Below are positions 4,074 through 8,998 of a stretch of DNA of 8,998 nt, one piece after another. The stretch is from a bacterium (GTDB lineage Bacteria > Patescibacteria > Paceibacteria > UBA9973): positions 1 to 8,998 of the forward strand of contig JAKALG010000029.1 in assembly GCA_021813235.1 (NCBI GenBank). The letters run 5' to 3'. Both the position numbers and the translations under genes were made by a program. The notes below the pieces were generated by a model. The model had not been told where the DNA came from. It saw only the letters and a program-made list of their open reading frames with translations, and made no database searches. The stretch's first letter is position 1. Each line of letters opens with the position of its first letter.

Positions 4074-4315
4074 AGTATCTTAAATGCTCGTGCGGTAATA
4101 AGACATTGACACTTAGATATTCAGGAGGTAAAATATCCTGTGATAAGTGCTCGTCTCACATCCTATCCGGAGTATGGGAAAGAAGGACAGACGAAGAAAG
4201 ACGCCATTTCTCTAAAGACATACTCCAACCATACAACAAAGATGGAACAAGAAACCAAGATTATATCAAAGCCTACGGAACCAAACGCTACGATAAAGAC
4301 AAAGGGAAAGTTTAA
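4070..4315 (+). CDS. Small zinc-ribbon protein between GroEL and the terminase genes
   Basis: This 81-residue protein carries two cysteine pairs, CSC (Cys6, Cys8) and CDKC (Cys24, Cys27), separated by a short beta hairpin (TLTLRYSGGKISC). This is a zinc-ribbon layout at the N-terminus. The rest is very polar and basic (RRTDEERRHF, YGTKRYDKDKGKV). The start at 4070 overlaps the GroEL stop by 4 bases; an in-frame start at 3983 lies well inside groEL and is rejected. Its last 74 bases are shared with the terminase small subunit gene, and a promoter lies inside it at 4106-4134. It could bind nucleic acid or assist packaging, but no function is proven. Confidence 0.7.
   Translation: MKYLKCSCGNKTLTLRYSGGKISCDKCSSHILSGVWERRTDEERRHFSKDILQPYNKDGTRNQDYIKAYGTKRYDKDKGKV
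4106..4134 (+). promoter_or_regulatory. Near-consensus internal promoter upstream of the terminase genes
   Basis: TTGACA (4106-4111), a 17-base spacer and TAAAAT (4129-4134) match the sigma70 consensus at 11 of 12 hexamer positions. It lies within the zinc-ribbon coding sequence. Transcription would start near 4141, about 100 bases before the terS ATG at 4242. This would let packaging genes be expressed apart from the chaperonin. It lacks the extended -10 seen at the other promoters in this window, so chance similarity is possible. Confidence 0.5.
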
Positions 4316-4766
4316 GAATACTCTTACAAAGAAAGAAAAAGGGTTTGTAAAGGATTATGTTAAGACAGGAAATGGAACAGAAGCGGCATTGAAAAATTAT
4401 GACACGAAAAAGTATAATACAGCAAGTGCTATAGCAACGGAGAACCTAAAAAAACCTCACATCGTAAAAGCTATCTTGTCAATAGCTGACCAAATACCAG
4501 ATAAGCTATTAGCAAAAAGACACTTAGAGCTTCTTAATAAGAGAGAACACATCAAGATTGACGATGAGATTGAAGATGTTGGGCCTGATACGCAAGCCGT
4601 CTCCAAAGGACTGGACATGGCCTATAAGCTTAAAGGCGCTTATGCACCCGAAAAGAGCATGAACCTAAACCTGAACCAACCTATATCTGTCGATGATGTA
4701 GACATTCAAGCAATAGCAGATAGGATAGAAGAAGAACTAAAAAAGAAATATGAACTACACACTTAA
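4242..4766 (+). CDS. terS: Terminase small subunit (candidate)
   Basis: TerS binds the packaging start site on phage DNA and hands it to TerL. The 174-residue product has the family order: a basic lead (1-26), a DNA-binding helical region starting LTKKEKGFVKDYVKTGNGTE (28-47) and ending ASAIATENLKKPHIVKAI (61-78), a central helical part (84-137) probably used for ring assembly, and an acidic C-terminal helix (151-170) that may contact TerL. The LTKKEKGF...GNGTEAA...ENLKKPHI pattern is typical of phage small terminases, and the TerL gene lies 174 bases further on. The ATG at 4242 is chosen; it overlaps the zinc-ribbon gene by 74 bases. A GTG at 4140, preceded by AGGAGGT at 4123-4129, would add 34 residues that look like out-of-frame sequence. 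Confidence 0.85.
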   Translation: MEQETKIISKPTEPNATIKTKGKFKNTLTKKEKGFVKDYVKTGNGTEAALKNYDTKKYNTASAIATENLKKPHIVKAILSIADQIPDKLLAKRHLELLNKREHIKIDDEIEDVGPDTQAVSKGLDMAYKLKGAYAPEKSMNLNLNQPISVDDVDIQAIADRIEEELKKKYELHT

Positions 4767-4944
4767 ATGGGAAACACCCATACGACGACCCGGTAAACCA
4801 GGGTGGATAATGATAGGCAAACCAGACCCAACGAATCGTTTATACATTTTTTGGATAACAGACGATGATGATGGTTTGGAAAAGCTGATGAAAATCTATC
4901 ACGACAAAACGGATGACTTGTCTCTGACTTTCCCCAATGAATGA
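4750..4944 (+). CDS. Small protein of unknown function between TerS and TerL
   Basis: I do not recognise this 64-residue protein. It has a Pro/Gly-rich first half (ETPIRRPGKPGWIMIGKPDP), a hydrophobic strand (RLYIFWI), a run of four Asp (TDDDDG) and a helix (LEKLMKIYHDK). There is no membrane span or cysteine. It overlaps terS by 17 bases at its start and terL by 4 bases at its end, so its translation is tied to both terminase subunits. That position suggests a packaging accessory protein, as inference. Starts and stops fit neatly between flanking genes, which favours a real gene. Confidence 0.65.
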   Translation: MNYTLKWETPIRRPGKPGWIMIGKPDPTNRLYIFWITDDDDGLEKLMKIYHDKTDDLSLTFPNE

Positions 4945-6533
4945 GCTACACACCTGAACAACTCGCAGAACATAACATTCATATCTTTCTGGCTCATTAC
5001 AAGATAAAGAATGAGCGGGGTTTACCGATTACCTTCAAAGACCACATGTTTCTATGGGACATATACAAGGATATGTCTCCTTTGCAAGTCCTGCTCAAAC
5101 CTCCGCAAATAGGTGCGACTGTAATGAGTCTTATAAAGACTTTATGGGTATCCAAGAATAAGAAGCGCGATATCATTTATACGCTTCCTACGCAATCCGA
5201 TGTTGTTGATATGGCCGGTGGCAAAGTAAACCGCATCATAGCCCAAAATCCTATATTCCTAGATTGGGTTAAAGAGCACGATAGTGTCGAGCAAAAGACT
5301 GTTGGTGATAATATTGTCTATTGGCGTGGCACTTGGACAAACAAGGCCGCTATGATGGTGTCATCAGGGCTAAACATTCACGATGAAGTGGATGCTAGCA
5401 AGGCAGAAGTAATTATTCAATATGAAACTCGTCTACAAGCTGAGAAGGGAGGAATGAGATGGTATTTTTCCCATCCTTCTTTGGTTGGAAGCGGCGTAGA
5501 TAAATATTGGCAGATATCAAACAAGCAAGAATGGTTCATTAAGTGCTCACATTGTGGCAAAGAGCAAATGCTCTCATGGCCTGAATCTATCGAAGGCGAC
5601 AAGTATGTGTGCAAAGGTTGCCATATGGAGCTTTCAGACGATGACAGGCGGCATGGACGCTGGATTGGCTTAAACAACGGCCAACCATTCGTGGGCTATC
5701 ACATTTCACAACTTATGTGTGCGTGGATACCAGCATCTAAAATACAGCAGGACTTCAAAGAAAAAGATGCTCAATACTTCACCAATTATGTCTTGGGATT
5801 GCCTTATCAAGACTCTCAAAACAAAGTAACTTTGGATGCTATAGAAAAATGTCTGACTTCTCATAATGAAAGAAAAGGCAGAGTTGTCATTGGAGTTGAT
5901 ACTGGTGTAGATATACGATATGTGATAGGCGACTTGAACGGCCTTTTTGATTATGGAGAAGTCAAAACATATGAAGACCTAATCAGAATAGCAAACCGGT
6001 ATAAAGATTGGGTCATGGTTATTGACCAAGGAGGTGATATAGTAGGTTCAAGACAATTACAAGAGACATATCCCGGTCAAGTATTTCTATGTTCATTCCA
6101 AAAAGACAGAAAGAATATGCAACTAATCAAATGGGGAGAAAAGGACAATTTTGGTTGGGTATATGCTGATAGAAATAGACTTATACAACTCGTTGTAGAT
6201 GAAATAAACGCTACTAAACTCCCTATTTATGGTGATATTGACAAATGGTGGAATTATTGGCTTCATTATTCACACATATTTAGGACTACCGAAGAAGACG
6301 CGTTAGGTAATCTTGTCTATACTTGGATGAGGAACGATAGAGATGATTGGGTTTTGGCAACTGCTTACTGGCGTATAGGCATTGATAAGTTTGGATATAA
6401 TGCCGCTTCATTTGTAGGTGAAGAAAATAAAGAGATTAAAGAAGCTCCGGAAATATCATGGAAAAATACAATGCCAGCTCCAAAAATTATACTTCCTACT
6501 AATAATTCATCAGATGACTGGAGATACAACTAA
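4941..6533 (+). CDS. terL: Terminase large subunit, GpA-like
   Basis: TerL is the ATP-driven motor that pumps DNA into the procapsid and the nuclease that cuts the concatemer. The 530-residue protein has an ATPase domain (about 30-200) with a deviant Walker A-like segment KPPQIGAT (53-60, no GKS/GKT) and Walker B LNIHDE (144-149). A four-Cys zinc knuckle follows (Cys202, Cys205, Cys224, Cys227), typical of the lambda GpA family. The RNase H-like nuclease domain has Asp320 (VVIGVD), Asp362 (MVIDQGG) and Asp468/469 (RDDWVLATAYW) as metal-ligand candidates. The tail (about 495-530) is Pro/Asn-rich and probably flexible. Length is a little short of lambda GpA (about 640). It starts in a 4-base overlap with the previous gene, without a Shine-Dalgarno sequence. 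Confidence 0.95.
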   Translation: MSYTPEQLAEHNIHIFLAHYKIKNERGLPITFKDHMFLWDIYKDMSPLQVLLKPPQIGATVMSLIKTLWVSKNKKRDIIYTLPTQSDVVDMAGGKVNRIIAQNPIFLDWVKEHDSVEQKTVGDNIVYWRGTWTNKAAMMVSSGLNIHDEVDASKAEVIIQYETRLQAEKGGMRWYFSHPSLVGSGVDKYWQISNKQEWFIKCSHCGKEQMLSWPESIEGDKYVCKGCHMELSDDDRRHGRWIGLNNGQPFVGYHISQLMCAWIPASKIQQDFKEKDAQYFTNYVLGLPYQDSQNKVTLDAIEKCLTSHNERKGRVVIGVDTGVDIRYVIGDLNGLFDYGEVKTYEDLIRIANRYKDWVMVIDQGGDIVGSRQLQETYPGQVFLCSFQKDRKNMQLIKWGEKDNFGWVYADRNRLIQLVVDEINATKLPIYGDIDKWWNYWLHYSHIFRTTEEDALGNLVYTWMRNDRDDWVLATAYWRIGIDKFGYNAASFVGEENKEIKEAPEISWKNTMPAPKIILPTNNSSDDWRYN

Positions 6534-6732
6534 CAAAATAGCCATTTATATGGATGATAAAGAGGCTGAAATATTCCGTCAGTTCAGAGAGTTTCAGGAC
6601 TTATTCAATATGCTTTTGACATATAAAGTATTCAATGTCAAGAATGGAAAGGCAATATTGAACTTCAATAGTGACGGCAAGATATGCGACATTGAGACAC
6701 AAGTGCATATTTATAAAATAGGAAAATCTTAA
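6514..6732 (+). CDS. Small phage protein of unknown function after TerL
   Basis: This 72-residue protein looks like an unnamed small phage family, from memory: an opening KIAIYMDDKEAEIFRQF strand-helix, a helix (FQDLFNMLLTYKVF), an NGKAILNFNSDGKICDIE hairpin, and a short end. No catalytic motif. The ATG at 6514 overlaps terL by 20 bases and keeps the opening strand; an ATG at 6550 would remove it; a start at 6418 lies inside terL and gives an out-of-frame basic lead. It is the last gene of the chaperonin-packaging operon before the gap with the portal promoter. A structural or packaging accessory role is only positional inference. Confidence 0.65.
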   Translation: MTGDTTNKIAIYMDDKEAEIFRQFREFQDLFNMLLTYKVFNVKNGKAILNFNSDGKICDIETQVHIYKIGKS

Positions 6733-6758
6733 CTTAAACTACTTATCCCCATATATAC

Positions 6759-6787
6759 TTGACTTGTTTTGTATGTTTTGTTATCAT
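6759..6787 (+). promoter_or_regulatory. Strong promoter of the portal (structural) operon
   Basis: TTGACT (6759-6764), a 17-base spacer and TATCAT (6782-6787), with TG one base upstream of the -10, make a clear sigma70-type extended -10 promoter in the intergenic gap. Transcription should start near 6794-6795 and give a 5' leader of about 63 bases that contains the hairpin at 6824-6849. Confidence 0.75.
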
Positions 6788-6823
6788 TCTTAGGACAACT
6801 TAATAATCCTTACCTAAACCAAA

Positions 6824-6849
6824 GGCGGATACTCGAGAGAGTATTCGTC
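6824..6849 (+). promoter_or_regulatory. Leader hairpin with GAGA tetraloop just before the portal start
   Basis: Bases 6824-6834 and 6839-6849 pair over 11 positions (two G-U), closed by a C(GAGA)G loop, a stable GNRA-type tetraloop. The stem ends eight bases before the portal ATG, and the intervening bases are T-rich (TTTTCTC) with no ribosome-binding site. It could stabilise the mRNA 5' end, present the start codon, or work as a weak attenuator. The stem is not GC-rich and the T run is short, so a full terminator is unlikely. Confidence 0.6.
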
Positions 6850-6857
6850 GTTTTCTC

Positions 6858-8702
6858 ATGGGATACCTAACAGACGGTTTCTACAGTCTCTTTGCGAGAT
6901 TCAATAAGACCAAAGGTTCCACAGCTGACCATCAAGAGGGTGTTGTGGATATTTCGGCTGAATTGGAGCTTTCAATGAATGATGAAGACCTTATTGAGCA
7001 AAAAAAAGATTGGGAAAAAAAATGGAAAGGTTCAGCTTCGTGGAAGCGCGTGAACGAAGAAGGTGATACGAATGAGCGTTATTGGGCTGGTAGACAGTTT
7101 CCGGATACAGAATATGAGAATGGTAAGAGACCGCTCGTTGATAATATAACATTCGAGGCTGTAGAAACTGTGTTGCCAATCGCTTCACAGCAAAATCCTG
7201 ACCCTGTCGTAAATACCGACAATACGCCAGAGATGAACAAGCTAGCAGAAAAGGTGATGACCATGCTTGTATATCTATCTCAAACTCTTAATCTCAAGAC
7301 CAAGATAAAGAAAATGGTTAGACATTGGTCTATGCGATATATCGGTATTCTAAAAATAGGATGGAATGCAGAAAAGAACGAAATTGACTTGAAAGTGGTA
7401 CGACCGAAAGACATTATCCTTGACCCAAATGGATATGTCGAAGACGGTATATTTCATGGAGATTATATTGGTGAACTAACTCAAGATACTGCTAAAAATC
7501 TAATCGTTCGGTTTCCTAAAAAAGAAAAAGAAATTAAGGAAATGTGTGGTGATAAACTTGGTTCACTATTTAGATTTACTCAATGGTGGACAAATGAATA
7601 TGTCTTTTTCACTCTAGGAGATATAGTTTTGGCTAAATCAAAAAATCCTCATTGGAATTATGACAAAGAAACTGAAAGCGTAGACGAATATGGTAAGCCA
7701 ATAAAAAAAGCTTTGCCTGGTAAAAACCATTTACCAATTCCGATGATGCCTTATATGTTCCTTGGGGTATTCACTTTAGGGGATGAGCCTGTTGATAAAA
7801 CCTCACTTGTGGCTCAAGGTCTGGTTTTGCAGGATGCTATCAACAAGCGCCTAAAGCAGATTGACCGAAACGCAGATAATACGAATGGAGGAGCTGTTGT
7901 ATCCGGCCAATTCTTTAACAAAGAACAAGCTGGACAAGTATCTGACGCTCTCAGACAGGGCAGAACAGTAGTAGTTCCTACTGGAGATATAAATCAAGCT
8001 TATAAGCGTGAACAAGGCCCAGCACTTCCTAACTTCATTTATCAATCTCTTAAAGACTATCGTGACCGATATCTTGAGATATTCGGTGTATCAGGTTCAA
8101 CTCCACAAGGTGTCGAGGATGAGGATACTGTCCGAGGTAAGATAATCACAGCTAATCAGGACACTTCAAGGATTGGTGGAGGTATCACGGAATACATAGA
8201 GCAAGTTGCCGCTTTGTGCTTCAACTGGATGGTACAGATGATGTATGTCTATTACGACACTTCGCATGTGGCTTCAATAATGGGGCCGAATAATGCACTT
8301 GAATACATTACTCTCGAATCAAATGAGTTTCCGGCTGACAGAAAACTATATATTTCTGTTCAACCTGGTTCTTTGATTCCCAAGAATGATATGACGGAGA
8401 GAAATGAGGCCATAGACCTATGGAACGCTGAGGCTCTCGCTCCTAAGGCCCTATTCGAGAGGTTGCATGATTCCAACCCAACCGAATCAGCCATTGAGCT
8501 TATGACCTATAAGTTGAACCCTGCCGCCTATTTGCAGTCTCTTACAGGCCAGCCAGCACAGGGTGGGCAATTGCCGCCTCAAACATCCCCAGAGGGCGAT
8601 ATGACGCTTCCCCAAGCACCGCCAGGAGTCAATCCAACCCCTCCGCCAGTTCCAGCCCAAGAGTCCGCTTTATTAAAAGAAGTCCCAATGAATAAATTAT
8701 AA
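6858..8702 (+). CDS. Portal protein (P22-like)
   Basis: The portal is the dodecameric ring at one capsid vertex through which TerL pumps DNA and to which the tail attaches. The 614-residue protein resembles P22-type portals: a Trp-rich N-terminal helical part with a YWAGRQF segment (75-81), RPLVDNITFEAVETVLPI (91-108) and QNPDPVV; a clip/wing region with RPKDIILDPNG (182-191); and a long central helix region around ALPNFIYQSLKDYRDRYLEI (389-408). The C-terminus (about 565-605) is low-complexity and Pro/Gln-rich (PPQTSPEG, PPGVNPTPPPVPA), probably disordered. It is the first gene behind its own promoter and has no Shine-Dalgarno sequence. Two small genes follow at once. Gene order TerL then portal is usual for tailed phages; a podovirus is suggested but not proven by this family. 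Confidence 0.88.
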   Translation: MGYLTDGFYSLFARFNKTKGSTADHQEGVVDISAELELSMNDEDLIEQKKDWEKKWKGSASWKRVNEEGDTNERYWAGRQFPDTEYENGKRPLVDNITFEAVETVLPIASQQNPDPVVNTDNTPEMNKLAEKVMTMLVYLSQTLNLKTKIKKMVRHWSMRYIGILKIGWNAEKNEIDLKVVRPKDIILDPNGYVEDGIFHGDYIGELTQDTAKNLIVRFPKKEKEIKEMCGDKLGSLFRFTQWWTNEYVFFTLGDIVLAKSKNPHWNYDKETESVDEYGKPIKKALPGKNHLPIPMMPYMFLGVFTLGDEPVDKTSLVAQGLVLQDAINKRLKQIDRNADNTNGGAVVSGQFFNKEQAGQVSDALRQGRTVVVPTGDINQAYKREQGPALPNFIYQSLKDYRDRYLEIFGVSGSTPQGVEDEDTVRGKIITANQDTSRIGGGITEYIEQVAALCFNWMVQMMYVYYDTSHVASIMGPNNALEYITLESNEFPADRKLYISVQPGSLIPKNDMTERNEAIDLWNAEALAPKALFERLHDSNPTESAIELMTYKLNPAAYLQSLTGQPAQGGQLPPQTSPEGDMTLPQAPPGVNPTPPPVPAQESALLKEVPMNKL

Positions 8703-8706
8703 AAAT

Positions 8707-8868
8707 ATGCCACTCGTACATTCAACATCAAAAAAGGCCATAGGCGAGAACATCGCCATTGAAAGGAAGCATGGCAAGCCAGAGAAACAGGCCGTTGCCA
8801 TCGCATTTTCGGAACAGCGTGAAGCTCGAAAACATCAAAGGTCGGCTATGAAGAAACACATGAAATAA
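8707..8868 (+). CDS. Short basic phage protein after the portal
   Basis: The 53-residue protein opens MPLVHSTSKKAIGENIAIE and continues GKPEKQAVAIAFSEQRE, ending in a very basic tail (ARKHQRSAMKKHMK). This pattern (PLV..KSKKAIGENI..E...GKPQKQAVAIAL) is one I recall as a common unnamed small phage protein, possibly the DUF6496 type. It starts four bases after the portal stop, without a Shine-Dalgarno sequence. No function is known; its basic charge would fit binding to DNA or an acidic partner. Confidence 0.8.
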   Translation: MPLVHSTSKKAIGENIAIERKHGKPEKQAVAIAFSEQREARKHQRSAMKKHMK

Positions 8869-8869
8869 C

Positions 8870-8998
8870 ATGCACAAACCATCAGTAGAATCCATGAGCG
8901 ATTTTGAGAAGAACCAAAAAGAGGTGAAGAAAATCATCGCCAAAGCCGCCAAGAAATCAGGGAATGAGATACTTGAAAAAATGAGCAAAGAAGACAGG
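8870..8998 (+). CDS. Partial gene at the right edge, helical charged protein
   Basis: The frame starts at the ATG one base after the previous stop and stays open to the window end, giving 43 residues. They are strongly charged and helical (DFEKNQKEVKKIIAKAAKK, then NEILEKMSKEDR), suggesting a coiled coil or an amphipathic helix. An internal ATG at 8894 is another possible start. Its position after the portal would suit a scaffold, protease or minor head protein, but the visible part identifies none of these. Confidence 0.6.
   Translation, partial: MHKPSVESMSDFEKNQKEVKKIIAKAAKKSGNEILEKMSKEDR

Noticed and set aside
4123..4142. AGGAGGT followed by GTG at 4140 as the real terS start
   Set aside because: The sequence encodes Ser-Gly-Gly in the zinc-ribbon gene, and the extra 34 residues of terS do not resemble a terminase N-terminus. 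It remains a possible alternative start, but the ATG at 4242 fits better.
6238..6266. TTGACA inside terL as a promoter
   Set aside because: No acceptable -10 hexamer occurs at 16-18 bases, and it lies inside a conserved nuclease-domain coding region.
6824..6857. Intrinsic terminator before the portal
   Set aside because: The stem is A/T-containing with two G-U pairs, the T run is only four bases, and it sits in the leader of a structural gene just downstream of its promoter; a regulatory or stabilising hairpin is likelier.
8579..8988. Minus-strand frames at the right end
   Set aside because: They are shadows of the portal tail and the two small genes; their translations are Ser/Phe/Trp-rich with no start context.

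Overview
The window reads as part of a tailed double-stranded DNA phage (Caudoviricetes-like) or prophage. Its core is a packaging module: a candidate small terminase, a GpA-type large terminase and a portal protein. A complete phage-style chaperonin pair (GroES plus GroEL) is inserted just upstream, in the same tightly overlapping gene string. No tRNA, rRNA, CRISPR array, integrase or insertion sequence was seen. The genetic code looks standard, with TAA, TGA and TAG all acting as stops.

Layout. Bases 1-157 hold no convincing gene. A minus-strand 89-aa gene (158-427) is flanked by a 28-bp imperfect inverted repeat. It is divergent from a plus-strand operon of four small genes (562-1474) led by a 53-aa ribbon-helix-helix repressor. 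The shared intergenic region (428-561) has back-to-back sigma70-type promoters and paired inverted motifs that overlap both of them. At the end of that operon a promoter, a hairpin and a terminator (1448-1556) could form a small RNA of about 73 nt. A purine-rich stretch (1557-1759) has at most a doubtful ORF. A second operon starts at about 1760 and runs almost without gaps to 6732: two tiny membrane proteins, a small soluble protein, GroES, GroEL, a zinc-ribbon protein, TerS, an unknown protein, TerL and a small C-terminal partner gene. Its genes overlap by 4 to 74 nt. A near-consensus promoter inside the zinc-ribbon gene (4106-4134) could separately drive the terminase genes. A 125-bp gap (6733-6857) holds a strong promoter and an 11-bp GAGA-loop hairpin just before the portal gene (6858-8702). 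Two small genes follow, the last cut by the window edge.

How the genes may work together. The RHH protein probably regulates the divergent promoters. The chaperonin pair probably folds phage proteins (capsid, portal or terminase are natural guesses) and is co-expressed with packaging proteins through translational coupling. TerS and TerL recognise, cut and pump DNA through the portal.

Expression signals. Almost no start codon has a Shine-Dalgarno sequence. Several promoters carry an extended -10 (TGn before the hexamer), and two lie so close to the ATG that leaderless mRNAs are likely. This argues for a host that initiates translation largely without SD pairing. A Patescibacteria/CPR-type host is one possibility, but the sequence does not prove any host.
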